A DNA stretch of 64,000 bases from Allacma fusca (GCA_947179485.1 OX359245.1:21811067-21875066), one strand, 5' to 3'; positions 23,660-34,792 are shown, counted from the stretch's first letter. Program-made: numbers and translations. Notes: generated by a model from the letters alone, not told the origin.

Positions 23660-24064
23660 TAACAAACGTGTACCGAGTTTGGTTCCAGTTCGTGACCTCG
23701 TGACCCAGCAGTGACGTCGTATATAAATATCACACCTATACCGGTTTCCCACCCCTAACCTTCATAGAATCGTCCCGGGATAGACTAGATCTTTCCCAGG
23801 TTGTACTAGCAAGGCGTCTGCCAAGTTTGGTTCCACTTGGTGACCTCGTGACCCAGGAGTGACATCGTATATAAATATCACACCTATACCGGTTTCACAC
23901 CCCAAACCTTTATGGAATCGTTCCGGAATAGACTAGATCTTTCCCAGGTTGTACTAGCAAGGCGTCTGCCAAGTTTGGTTCCACTTGGTGACCTCGTGAC
24001 CCCGCAGTGACCTCGTATATAAATATCACACCTATACCGGTTTCCCACCCCTAACCTTTATGGA
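23660..24064. repeat. tandem repeat, 148-bp unit, about 2.7 copies
   Basis: GTGACCTCGTGACCC recurs at 23692, 23840 and 23988, exactly 148 bp apart, within nearly identical units that include TATATAAATATCACACCTAT and AGACTAGATCTTTCCCAGG. Confidence 0.93.
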
Positions 24065-24144
24065 CTAACTTTCTAGCCAAGTCAAGTGGTGGCAATTTTT
24101 TAACTTCAAATTTGAACATCAAGTGAAATCAAAATTTTAACTTG

Positions 24145-24463
24145 AATTTAAGTTGACAATTTATTATTTATATAAGTCAGTTGCCAATTTATTACTTTTG
24201 GATGTCAAGTTCAAGTTGCCAATTTATTGCTTTTGGATGTCAAGTTCAAGTTGCCAATTTATTGCTTTTGGATGTCGAGTTCAAGTTGCCAATTTATTAC
24301 TTTTGGATGTCAAGTTCAAGTTGCCAATTTATTACTTTTGGATGTCAAGTTCAAGTTCCCAATTTATTACTTTTGGATGTCAAGTTCAAGTTGACAATTT
24401 ATTAATACAAGTCAAGTTCAAGTTGACAATTTATTAATACAAGTCAAGTTCAAGTTGAAAATT
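24145..24463. repeat. tandem array, 35-bp unit changing to 32-bp unit
   Basis: Unit starts AAGTTGCCAATTTATTACTT and ends TTGGATGTCAAGTTC; about six copies, followed by two 32-bp units containing TTAATACAAGTCAAG. Open frames across it give a repetitive peptide in more than one frame and are judged non-coding. Confidence 0.93.
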
Positions 24464-24470
24464 TGGTTGT

Positions 24471-25088
24471 ACTACGATAAGTGGCCCAAAGGTGAACTTT
24501 CCGAACTACGATATGTGGCCCCGAACTACGATAAGTGGCCCAACTTTCCGAACTACGATATGTGGCCCAACTTTCCGAAATCCGTCCCCAACAAAGCAAT
24601 TCGGAGTACTTGGCACGTAGTGCCAAGTTAATACATAATGTGACTTACTCTCATCCTTCTATCCGCTATTTACATCATACATTATTATTGCAATTAGACA
24701 CAACTACGAACTCATTTTTTCTTGCTTTTGCACCTTCACTTGCATCTTGTCCGACCAGGTGTGGATTCTGTTGGTGGTCGTTGAGGACAGTGAGGGTTAG
24801 GTTTTCAATCTCGAAAGCTGCTATGCCCTCCTCATAACTAGCTTGGTTCACTTATTGAATTTACAAAACTGGGACACTTTTCGCAGTTCGGAATTTGGGG
24901 CCACTTATCGTAGTTCGGGCCACATATCGTAGTCCGGAAAGTTGCCTTTCCCTCCCCTGAATCCTCACCCTTCCACCAAAGGGCCATCCTTTCCCCCGGC
25001 CCTTAGATTTGTTATTACTTACTTGGGCCACTTATCGTAGTTCGAGGCCACATATCGTAGTTCGGAAAGTTGGGTCACTTATCGTAGT
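24471..25088. mobile_element. inverted-repeat element, word 'cgaactacgataagtggccc'
   Basis: Direct copies of ACTACGATAAGTGGCCC at the left and its inverse GGGCCACTTATCGTAGT at the right, three to five at each end. Inner ORF 24535-24837 is not recognisable. No clean target duplication found, so the superfamily is uncertain; the layout resembles the hAT elements elsewhere in the window. Confidence 0.6.
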
Positions 25089-25299
25089 TGCCCCAGGGCG
25101 CAACAATTCATGTACTCGAACATTGGGGCTACGTCTACAACAAACCACCACTTGGTGATGCTGCTAAATCTTCTAAAGACAAATGTTTAGAGGCGTTTCA
25201 CTAGCGTAACTTAGAAATTCATCACCGTAAACTTTGTAATTTACTTCAAGAAGCAATCTTTAAAATAATTTTTTCAGTATTGATTTAGAATATACTAGG

Positions 25300-25560
25300 G
25301 ACGAGAATTCGATTTAGAATTCGAATCGAAATTATATTCTAGAAATTTGGGTATCCGATTCATTGCTATCGGAAAAAAATCCCAGAAGTATTTGTATCCA
25401 AAATTGGATCAGAATAAACACACCGGTATTCCAATCGGTATTCGATTCGTATTATTTTTCCATGAATCGCGATTCCAATAAAGTATCGATTTCACTGGAC
25501 TTTATAATGCCACGTGCGGGAAGATCTTCATAGGAATAATGGTCGATGTTAAATTACATC
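25300..25560. repeat. fragment of the AATTCG-rich element
   Basis: GAATTCGATTTAGAATTCG to GATTCCAATAAAGTATCGAT and TGCCACGTGCG matches 18040-18840 and 43286-43645. Diverged and without clear ends. Confidence 0.6.
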
Positions 25561-25716
25561 CTTTGTGTATAAACAGTTGATAATAGTTTACAAATTATGC
25601 ATATGCGACACTTAGCGAGACCGCCAAGCATCATAACATCATTGGGAGTCTCTTATCTAATCTTAACGGCACATCTGGTGGAAGCTGATACCGTATGGCG
25701 GAATCATAGTGTACAT

Positions 25717-26895
25717 CAAAGATGGGCAAATGAAGTGCCTAAGCCTATAGCCTGCCTATTTTCTTTCAAAAAATATCGCCATCCTATATAGGCTAATAGG
25801 ATGTTTCTACGAAAAGAAGAGCCTTAATACCACGGGTCAAGTACTAAGTACTCTAACTGCCTGCCTATTAGCCTATATCTGTCCTAGTGTGCATTGCTTG
25901 CCTGCCTATATTTGCTGTACATCTTCTGACAGCGCTTTGCCATTGCCAGCCTGTATAGGCGATGTAATTAGGGAGCGTTCACAAATGACGTCATCAAATT
26001 AGTGGGTGGGTGCTAACGGGAGATGGTGATGTTGATGACGCAGTGGTAGGGTGGATTTGACCGAATGATGATGTCATCAACCGACGAATGTTACCAACGA
26101 TTTTTTTGCTTAACCGTTAACAGTTTTGGTAGTTTGATTCAACCTGCTTCGACTTGCTTACTTGCCGAAAATGCCCAAAATGCCAGGCATTTTCAAATTA
26201 AGACATTTTCAGGGCATTTTTAGGTAGGCAGGCATAAAACCCAGTGCATTTTCAATTGTGCAACCCTGGTGATGATGACGTCATTACATGGGGTGGGTGC
26301 GTCGTTTCATCACATGATGACGTCTGATGACAAGTGTGTGACTGGGTGCCTAAAATCCAGTATTTTGGATGACGTCATTTGTGAACGCTCCCTTATGAGC
26401 TTTAGATAGTGCAAGCCGTATACAATGATCACATGCAATATCAATGTAGGGGTTTGATTAATGCTGTAGTAAAATACATAGTATCCATCCAGTGAGAATA
26501 ATAAAATATGGGACGATTATGCATGTACTATGGTTACTATAGTACACACGTGCATATACTTTGGTAATTACTGGTTTCAAGTAATTCCCGCCTCATTGTC
26601 AGCCCGTCTCTGCAAACGTTTTCCCAACGTTTGTAATCCTGTCCTAACAAATTGGTGCTTTGAGAATGTTCCGCTCACCACTATTCTCTAGCCTTTACTT
26701 GAACGAACTTGTAGCCTGCCTGAATAGCCCAGTCCCTTTTTCGGAAATATCTGAATATCCTAGATTTTCCCTAAGCCTATATTGTAGTGGTGATTCCCCA
26801 GCCTAGAACCTCGCCTAGATTTATATCCCAACTTTCAGCATCCTAGAGCCTTAGCCTATTATAGGGCCTAGAATCTAGGCAGGCGCCCATGTTTG
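25717..26895. mobile_element. hAT-like element, word 'gcctatagcctgcc' (family P), copy 1
   Basis: Ends CAAAGATGGGC and GCCCATGTTTG; both sides flanked by GTGTACAT (25709-25716, 26896-26903). GCCTATA/AGCCTGCCTA words at both ends. It contains a Harbinger-like MITE at 25971-26392. First of three adjacent elements sharing the same octamer. Confidence 0.88.
25971..26392. mobile_element. Harbinger-like MITE
   Basis: 25-bp inverted ends: GGGAGCGTTCACAAATGACG and CGTCATTTGTGAACGCTCCC, with the 3-bp TTA on each side (25968-25970, 26393-26395), as expected for PIF/Harbinger-type insertion. A diverged relative of its left end is at 22885-22935 (AAATAGTGGGTGGGTG). Inside are GCATTTT words of the family seen at 58099-59278. 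Confidence 0.8.
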
Positions 26896-26903
26896 GTGTA
26901 CAT

Positions 26904-27637
26904 TAGAGCATCACCCCGTGGGATATTTTAGGCCCGTGCCCGCCCGCGGCCCGTAAATGTTTACCCGTGCCCGCCCGGCCCGAAATTAAAGTTCAACGAT
27001 AAAGCCCGGCCCGGCCCGTAAAATTTAAAAAAGACCGTAGCCCGCCCGCTAATACTAGTTTAGCTTGTAAATCCGTAGCTATTGACCCAGAACAATTTGT
27101 TTATTCAATTTTACATTTTCGACTTTTTTTTAATGAAATCGGTAGGAGCTGGGGTTGCTTCCACTCCAGAATTCTTACAGTTATGTTTGGCCAGAGTTTT
27201 TGCCCATCCCTCCATGGCGCGATTGCCTGCTAAAATATTCCTGCACTCATTGCACTTCATATAATTTATGGAAACCTATAGTCAACCACTATCTGTTTAA
27301 ATGTTTTCCAAACTTGCTATTTTCCGGCTATTTCCTGTAATTTATTTCGTTGACATTGTTAAGGCTTTGTTTTACAGGCAAAATTACAAACGTTTGAAAA
27401 TCGTTCCATGTAATCAAGTCAATGTACTTTTACAACCCCGTGATCCTGCCTGCACCACTCATGAATTTTTTCACGGGCTATTACGGGCTTTCACGGTCTT
27501 TTTTAACCGCATTGAAAAGACCGTACCAGCCCGTAACCCGTCAAGCATAATAAATTTTACCCGTACCCGCTCGTAGCCCGAGCGGGCCGGGCTTTTTACG
27601 AGCTTACCCGAAAATTTTAACCGCCCGAGATGCTCTA
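26904..27637. mobile_element. hAT-like element, word 'gcccgtgcccgcccg'
   Basis: Ends TAGAGCATCACCCC and GAGATGCTCTA, flanked by GTGTACAT on both sides (26896-26903 and 27638-27645). CCCGTACCCG/GGGCCGGGC words border both ends. Middle element of the run of three. Confidence 0.88.
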
Positions 27638-27645
27638 GTGTACAT

Positions 27646-29293
27646 CAAAGTTGCTAGCCTATCCTACATGTAGGCCTACTTGTAGGCCTATTTATGGGGT
27701 GCGAGCTATTTTCAGAAAAAACTATAGGCAAAATAGGCAGCACTGATTTTCGCAGAAAAGGTGCCTATAAAATAGGAAATACACGCCTGAATACAAGCGG
27801 TCCTGTAGTCATACATGTAGGCGGCACGAGAACACGCTTGTATGAAGGGAAATATAGGAGGATGTACATATATACATAGAAAATATTATGTAGGTTGCAG
27901 GATTCTACCACAAAATATTCTGAATATACAATGTTTTTAACTATAACTTACTATTGTTACATTATTGAAGTTTTCTCAATGCAAACCAAAACGATTTTCA
28001 AGCGTTTGAAGATCAGGCTACTGCAGGAACATCTGAGATTTCCCATTCAAAATAATATTCATACAGAACTAAGTACATCTACATATGTGTATTGTATGTG
28101 ATTGCTCGATCGCTGATACTTACTGTAACGTGCAATACGAGTTTTCACATATGCATGTGTAACATTAATTTGGTAGAAGTACTCAGAATCAGTTTAAAAA
28201 TATGACTACATAGTAGCAAAGCAGGTAGTAGCATACAATTGCGAGTGTTTGCTGAGTAATTGTTACATATCGTTGGCTAAATTACAATAAGTACCATTTT
28301 CAAAAAAGCTTAATTTTAAAAAGTACCATATTGACGTTCGCACTAATTCTCAAAGGTACCATTTTCATGCTTTGCGCTTAGAGTACAAATAACTTCTCAA
28401 CTTCAAATAAAAATATTATTTTAATTACAAATATTAAATTTTGTAAATATGACAATGATTTAGGAAAACAGCACATGAGACTGCTAACTATTTGGATAGT
28501 GCATAAAGATATAAATGCAGCGTTAACCTAAAAAAACAACGTATTTTATGTAACAACTTGTTAAAGTAATTCCATTTAGTGTATGGTTTTGGTGGTTTTT
28601 TTATTTTCAGTTATAAAAAAGTCAAATTAAATTTTAAACCCATACGAATACTTAGAGCACTATATTATACACAAACGAACAAATATACACTATTTCGAAA
28701 CCCGTGGCACTTAACTTTTATAAAAAATAAAAACGATCCAGAAAAATACTTTTACAAAGCAGAAACTTACAATTAGTGGGGTAGATTAGAATTAAATTCT
28801 CTGCAATCACTTAGAAGGTACATTTTAAAATCCTGGAGATCGCGCCATTTTCGCTCATTGAGTTTGATTGCTTATACACAGTTTGCTAATGCATGTACAT
28901 GAGTATACGTACATTTGGCAAGTAAAAATGGTACTTTCTCACTGTGGAATTTTAACCGGGAAGCATATGGTACTTTTTCAAATTAAGCTCGCAGCAAAAT
29001 GGTATCTTTCGTAATTTAGCCAACGATATGAGGACTGAGGGCTTAGCCTAAATTTTTCTAAACTAATGTTAAAAAATATAATTTATTTCTACAGCTTAGG
29101 GAAGGGTTCCATGTAGGAAGGGGCTAACTTTTTCCGTTACCCTACATAGGCAGAAATGTAGGCAGCGTCAAATGCCTACTTTTAGACAAGGATATAGGCC
29201 CTAGCAATTGTACAAATAGGCGAGATGGAGGGCCCTTCTAAACTAAATGCATAGGTAGGATGTAGGATAGGCAAAATCAGTTTAGCATCTTTG
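27646..29293. mobile_element. hAT-like element, family P, copy 2
   Basis: Ends CAAAGTTGCTAGCC and GCATCTTTG, flanked by GTGTACAT (27638-27645, 29294-29301). TAGGCCTA/CTACATGTAGG words near both ends. A further inverted-repeat element lies inside at 28266-29040. It ends about 130 bp before exon f. Confidence 0.85.
28266..29040. mobile_element. inverted-repeat element, word 'aagtaccattttc'
   Basis: Ends CATATCGTTGGCTAAATTAC and GTAATTTAGCCAACGATATG form a perfect 20-bp inverted repeat; AAGTACCATTTT and AAAATGGTACTTT recur inside. No target duplication identified. Confidence 0.75.
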
Positions 29294-29426
29294 GTGTACA
29301 TAAAAATTAAAACGCCCAGCTATCCACACTTGACCCAAATGAAATCTGTATAAGTACACATTTGACGTTCCTATTTAATCGATACATTATATTTAATTTT
29401 ATGGCTTCCTCTCTCTGGTTTTACAG

Positions 29427-29597
29427 TCGGTGACGGTTCCTCTGAAGGAGTCAATGTCAGTGGAAGAATTTCTCGTGAGCGCATGCGCTCGGAAAGGACT
29501 GGCACCACTCGAACACTTTGTACGAGTGAAGAAGCGGCGGGAGCTCCCTGACACCAATTACTTTGTTCCTCATCGGAGTGACTTAATTGACACTTAC
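29427..29597 (+). CDS. sif: sif/TIAM-like Rac GEF, exon f (Ras-binding domain, first part)
   Basis: Acceptor TTTTACAG|TCG, donor TAC|gtaaga, 57 codons, phase 0. It encodes a ubiquitin-like Ras-binding domain start: [20 protein letters not shown], then [20 protein letters not shown] and [14 protein letters not shown]. In TIAM1 this domain binds GTP-loaded Ras. It follows a 6.8-kb intron holding the run of three hAT elements that share the site GTGTACAT. Confidence 0.93.
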
Positions 29598-29724
29598 GTA
29601 AGACATTCTCTTTTCCGTCGTCTGTCATCTTGAGAAGGACATCGCAATCCTTATGACGTCTGTTCGATTTCGATAAAAAAAATACTTGGCGGAGTACTGT
29701 AGATCATTTCGCATGTTAGTTAGT

Positions 29725-29890
29725 TTTTAGGGGCGACGTTGACGCCCCTAGTAAGATGATCGATGTCCGTCCGCACGTCCGTTCCCACAGTAACTCAAAA
29801 ACCAGTAGACCAATTCCGTCGAAATTTTTTCCCGACATTACTTATGCCAACAGGTAGTCTGAGTTCTTATTTGGTTGAAATCGGTTGGAT
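29725..29890. repeat. interspersed repeat 'gcgtcagcccc / ccgtccgcacgtccg'
   Basis: GGGGCGACGTTGACGCCCC then CGATGTCCGTCCGCACGTCC resembles 2135-2200 and 10405-10460. Function and class unknown. Confidence 0.45.
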
Positions 29891-30567
29891 AGTTTTGGAG
29901 AAAAAATTCAAAGTTTCAATTAAATGACGGTTATTTCAAGCACTATTGGACCGATTTTGATGACATTGGTTTAACATCTATTTACACTACTTCCAAGTCA
30001 CTAGCAACTGTGACAATTCATTAGGGTAGTCTTGGAGAAACAACAGTGTGTCTAGTAAAATTTGGTGGTTGCTAATTTCTATCACAATATCACAACATCA
30101 AAATATCACTGTCCAGACCGTGCTTTCAAAGAACAGACGGAATCATTCCCACTAGTTCACAATCAGTGCATTCCTTCCTTGGTAACCTATATGCAATCCA
30201 TTAAAGGTATTTAATGTTTTTAAGAAAATGTGATTTGTAATAGCGCGATATTTTTATATAGTGATATCGGGATATCGTTATATTGTGAATTTTTAACTAG
30301 ATAAAAACTATTTCTTTGTGTTTGAATTAATTTGTAAGGACGAAAAAGTGCTTTTGCCTACGGATTAACAGTTTCTAGGATTTCCAGTTTTTGAAATATG
30401 TGTACGCAATGTATCATCCTAAACTTCCTGTATCTTAACTAATTTCGGATAATTTTGAAGCGCATTATTTCAATTATCAAGATTTTGAAGTACAGTCCAG
30501 ACCATTTTCAGTTTCTGAATGAGGTAGGATTATTTGAACAGAAGCGCAATAATTTGTTTGGTTGCAG

Positions 30568-30754
30568 CTGACAACCCACGAAGTGGTGGAAGTGAGGGCT
30601 AAATTATTGTACCAAGTCGAACTGGCGAGGGCCGCTTTAGATCAAATGTGGGGCTTCAGCGTGGAAGCTGAATTAGTGGAGAATTCGGATCGACAGGATG
30701 AGTTATGTTGTTACGTGAGTCGGGTGGAGGATAGGAGCGTCGCTATGAATAATG
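30568..30754 (+). CDS. sif: sif/TIAM-like Rac GEF, exon g (RBD end and PDZ start)
   Basis: Acceptor GGTTGCAG|CTG, donor AAT G|gtgagg (phase 1). It encodes [20 protein letters not shown], closing the Ras-binding region, then [20 protein letters not shown] and [18 protein letters not shown], the first strands of the PDZ domain. The last codon (Gly) is completed by exon h. 187 nt. Confidence 0.95.
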
Positions 30755-31037
30755 GTGAGGTTTTTCAAATGTAATATTTTAATGTAATAATATTTTAATG
30801 TTTAATGTAATAGACACAGCCATTGCTTCTCAACTGAAGTAGTTTCATATTGATGCAGTGGACCTTTCCTCAGTATTTTTCATAGATATTATATAAACAA
30901 TTATTAATTATCACCGCCAATCAATCACCCACTGTTCCTCACCGATGATGTACTCTCACATTTAATGGATGTATGAAAAATTGAAGGTTATATTTAAATG
31001 AATATACATATGTAAATTTGGCTTTATTTGTGTACAG

Positions 31038-31304
31038 GGATAATAAAGGGCGACGAGATCCTTGTAATCAATGGAGCAATCGTTTCCGACCTGGACATGA
31101 TGTACATCGAGTCCGTGTTACAAGAAGAACTCTCTTTATGTCTAATGCTTCGGTCATCAAGGACGGAACCGCCGGCATTAGCTGCAGCCCTTGCAGCTGC
31201 AGATGCTGCCATTGCTCAGCTTGTCTGTCCTCCGCCACCCAATGACCCGCTGGTCCTCACCGATGATGTACTCTCACATTTAATTGTCCCCGCACCGCAT
31301 GAAA
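31038..31304 (+). CDS. sif: sif/TIAM-like Rac GEF, exon h (PDZ domain)
   Basis: Acceptor TGTACAG|GG completes the split Gly codon and gives [20 protein letters not shown], the PDZ core, then [20 protein letters not shown] and an Ala-rich helix ([20 protein letters not shown]). The donor is read as GAA A|gtaatt at 31305, phase 1; translation continues open for about 90 nt into the intron, so the exact end is less sure than the others. The chosen donor matches the phase of exon i. The 200-N gap begins 106 nt downstream. Confidence 0.9.
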
Positions 31305-31410
31305 GTAATTACTCTCGTATTACTAGTATGAACTTCATAGGAGCAATTACTCGGGTTCCCTCAGTTTTCGAGTTTATTCGTTTGCAAATTTCCTGAAAAT
31401 ACTCACTACA

Positions 31411-31610
31411 NNNNNNNNNNNNNNNNNNNNNNNNNNNNNNNNNNNNNNNNNNNNNNNNNNNNNNNNNNNNNNNNNNNNNNNNNNNNNNNNNNNNNNNNNN
31501 NNNNNNNNNNNNNNNNNNNNNNNNNNNNNNNNNNNNNNNNNNNNNNNNNNNNNNNNNNNNNNNNNNNNNNNNNNNNNNNNNNNNNNNNNNNNNNNNNNNN
31601 NNNNNNNNNN
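31411..31610. other. assembly gap (200 N)
   Basis: Exactly 200 unknown bases inside the intron between the PDZ exon and the linker exon. A round length suggests a placeholder rather than a measured distance. Confidence 0.99.
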
Positions 31611-31874
31611 GAATTTAATTAGTTCAATCAGTTAATCCACTGAAAAATCAAGTTAACGGATAAATAACTACAGAATTTATAGTAATAAAGAAAATTCTTA
31701 TAACAAACCAATTCAACAACAGCGCAATAATGAAAATAACGCGTCGAGAAAGACAAACAAATTAATCATAGTACTACTTGTGATAGCAGTTTTATTTTTC
31801 TCCCTGGAGGGTTCTATAGGAAACGTTATTTACAAATTCTAAGCTATGTAGCTAAATTTTGCAACCCCTTTCAG

Positions 31875-31993
31875 ATAAAGACCTGAGCCCTTCAGATGCT
31901 GAGGATGTGGGCAATATTTCCGGCGGGGAAGCATCTCGTCAAGGAATCAAGTCCTCCAGAACAGACTCCACGGAGATTGAAAACCTTCTCAAG
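31875..31993 (+). CDS. sif: sif/TIAM-like Rac GEF, exon i (PDZ-DH linker)
   Basis: Acceptor CCTTTCAG|AT, donor AAG|gtatgt, 119 nt. With the single A left by exon h it reads NKDLSPSDAEDVGNISGGEA, then SRQGIKSSRTDSTEIENLLK. It is an acidic and Ser-rich linker, less conserved than the domains. The 200-N assembly gap lies in the intron before it, so an extra exon could be hidden, although the phases already agree without one. Confidence 0.85.
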
Positions 31994-32061
31994 GTATGTC
32001 TTGCAAGTTTTGTGCATATGTACTTGCTGTCATTAACACGTTCCGAATAATTAATCCAAAC

Positions 32062-32656
32062 CAGACATGTCCAGCCTTCGAAGGCTAGCCTTCAATCAAG
32101 GCTTCATTGAAGGCGGAATATCAATTTTCCAGAGTTGAGAAGGGAAATTGGGATGGCTGAATTAATTCGGGAAGGCTGAAGAAAACCTTCCTAGTATTAA
32201 CAGAAAACGGAAGGTGAAGGAAGGAAGTATGTAAAGTAGCCCTCTGCTGCTTAGAAGACTTCGCGCATGCAATGAGCTACAATAGATAGTTACAAATACA
32301 ACAATGAGAGTGTACTAAAAACACTACAAATACACGATGAGACTTACTTCATTGGTTCTGATTTTAATAAACGAACTCAATTTAGTAAATGATAGTAGAT
32401 TTTCAGGTGTTTTACCTTCAAAAGGGTTGTTTAAATGCACTGCTAAGGTATTTCGTGTTTTGGAGGCTGAATAGCAAGGAAGGCTGATTTTTTTTGAAGG
32501 CTGAAAGCTGGAGGCATTAAATTAATAAGTAAAATAGGGCTGAAGGAAGGCAAAATATTTTGAAGGCTCCCTTTAATAGAAGGATGAAAGAATGCGTTTT
32601 TTCAAAAAATTGCCTTCGAAGGTTTGAAGGAAGGCAATTTCATTTGGACATCTCTG
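32062..32656. mobile_element. hAT-like element, family G, copy 3
   Basis: Ends CAGACATGTCCAGCC and GGACATCTCTG; octamers ATCCAAAC and CTCCAAAC match at 7 of 8. GAAGGCTGAAGG words fill both flanks. At 32455 it keeps the site that in the copy at 57607 is split by another element. Confidence 0.83.
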
Positions 32657-32689
32657 CTCCAAACATACTCCTAATAACACCTCTGTAAA

Positions 32690-33243
32690 ATTGTCGCATC
32701 GCAACGAATGTTACTAATGCTTATTGCTACATTTTTCTCGTTCGTTTTCTGGATCAAGAACAAATGATTTTACTTTTTAAAGTTCACGCACAAGCAAAAT
32801 TTGCTCCAGCTTCTTTTTTCATAAAATAAATTATTAAATTCCGGCTAATTAGGAGTTTAACTTTTGAACACGTTTTTATCTACGACCTAACCATATAAGA
32901 AATCAATAATTTATTGTCCACCCAAGTATCTATTAACTGTCTATCACTCCAACATCTGCCAAACAGTATCTACCAAAATACATGTCAATTGAACCAACTT
33001 GCAATTAGTTCTTAAGTTACTGGCAGTTGGTAAGGTAAATGTAATACAAATGTGGATAGAATTGCACCGATAAGTACAGTAATTGCAAGTTAACTGGTCA
33101 GTGAAGACTTAAAATGATCTAGTGCATTTTCGATTAGTAGCAAAATGACTTACATGCAGTCTATGAAATTTTAAAAGTAAAATCATCTTGATGTAGATAC
33201 AATGTACAATAAAGACTACAATTAGGTGGCCCGGCGCATCGGT
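32690..33243. other. intron i-j, middle
   Basis: No gene, repeat or structure recognised. Confidence 0.6.
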
Positions 33244-34490
33244 CAGTGTTGCGCACAAGTTCATGTAGACCATGAGTATTTCAAGACATGGTCAAAATAA
33301 AAAACAATTATAACTTGAGCATTCAGGTCATGATCAGGAAATGTATATACTTGACCATAATACTTGAAGTCAAGTAAGCGTCATGGTCAGGCTGGCGAAT
33401 ATTACTTGAGTGTCAAGTCATGTTCATGGTCAAATCTAATAATGTAAAAACTTGACCATGAACCATGAGTATTTTGTGTGCAGATTCAAGTAAAATAAAG
33501 TTGAGCATACCAAAGACATGGCGCAAAAACTTTCAAAATACAGGAAAAACTCGATATAACGGATGGCTCTACAACGGAAATTTAGTTACACCGGACAGAT
33601 TTATTTGTCCCGGCAATGCTCCCATATAACCAATGCTAAAAATATTACATACAACGGACATTAGTATACCGGAAAATTAGTCATAACGGACACACTTTGC
33701 AGCCCTTTGGAAACATTTTGCATGCATATAACGGATTTTAAGCGGCAATTTATTACAAAATAGTCTATTGGCTCCCTTTAACATGTAATCGTTATCGTTA
33801 GCCTAGCAAATCAAACGTTTGTTACTCATATATGTATGTAGCATGAATGGTCATATTGCGACCAAATCGTTGCACATACATTTTGATTGAATGAATTGAA
33901 GAATTCTTGAAAACTTGCGTGTTTCATCTAATTAGTTTGGATTTATGTCTTGCAAATTTTTTCAGTGTTAAAATTTCCGAAAAATCAAACCGAGTTTAAA
34001 TTTTGGAGAAAAAGCAAGTATTATATTTGAAATTCAAAGTGGGAACTCTCAAACTCAAGTATGCAAAGATCGTGCTCTATCATCAACCAGAGGGAATGAT
34101 ATTTGGAAGAAATTTTTTAAGTGTTCACGTAAAAATAGACCCAAATTATTAAATCCCAACAACCAATAACTAAGTTTTCGCGTGTCGATGAATATTAAAT
34201 TATTATACTTCTATATTTAATCAATTCAATTTTTCTAAAGTTGAATAATTATTATTTTATTAGTCTGGTGTTTCCATGTTGTATTTCGATGAATTTAAGT
34301 CAATATTCCTAATAAGCTTTATTTGTCATTTCGGAAATTATGTAACGGATAAAATCCGTTATGTGCATACAACGGAAATTTTGTATAGCGGACAAATTTT
34401 ACCGGTCCCCTGGGAATCCGTTATATCGAGTTTTTCCTGTAACATTTCGCTACTTGTTTTATTTTTAAGGTGGGAACAGAATGTTATAAA
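33244..34490. mobile_element. hAT-like element fragment, word 'cttgaccatg', inverted and interrupted
   Basis: Begins CAGTGTTGCGCACAAGTTCA and matches the 697-1781 element in reverse as far as its centre, including ATTCAAGTAAAATAAAGTTG. The match resumes after the nested element 33541-34439 (ACATTTCGCTACTTGTTTTA) and then fades before exon j. The far terminus is missing. Confidence 0.65.
33541..34439. mobile_element. pogo/Tigger-like element, 899 bp
   Basis: 24-bp perfect inverted ends, CAGGAAAAACTCGATATAAC and GTTATATCGAGTTTTTCCTG being the outer 20, with TA on each side. The CAG start and TA duplication fit the Tc1/mariner superfamily, pogo branch. ATAACGGA/TCCGTTAT words recur inside. No transposase recognised. 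It splits an older hAT fragment. Confidence 0.85.
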
Positions 34491-34531
34491 ATATGTGGAA
34501 GTTGATTTGTGAACATATTTGTTTGGTACAG

Positions 34532-34792
34532 TCGGCAGAGCAAGTGACAGGAATTTGTCGAACCAAGGAGCGTGGAAAGCGAAATCATTTGCAGCACCAG
34601 CGGAGCTCAGAAGGTGTTGAAGAGAGGCCATCGAATATGACCTTGGCTGTGGAACGGGACTCCCCTCCTTTGGTAATAAGTGGTGCGAGCTCCCCATCGC
34701 ATTCCCAATTGTCCTTCGTTGGGGCCCGAGACGCCGAGAAAATGAAGAAAATCGTCCTCGAACTCTTGGATACAGAACGAGCGTATGTCAAG
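34532..34792 (+). CDS. sif: sif/TIAM-like Rac GEF, exon j (linker and start of DH domain)
   Basis: Acceptor TGGTACAG|TCG, donor AAG|gtaaat, 87 codons, phase 0. The first part (SAEQVTGICRTKERGKRNHL) is a linker; the end (RDAEKMKKIVLELLDTERAY, then VK) is conserved region 1 of the Dbl-homology domain, the catalytic Rac exchange module. A pogo/Tigger-like element (33541-34439) inside an older hAT fragment ends only about 90 nt upstream of the acceptor. Confidence 0.94.

Noticed and set aside
24153-24437. Two overlapping ORFs encoding a repetitive peptide
   Set aside because: They arise from a 35-bp tandem repeat that stays open in several frames; no splice or start context.
31028-31396. Longer reading of exon h past the donor
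   Set aside because: The extra residues do not fit the family, and gtaatt at 31305 gives the right phase for exon i.
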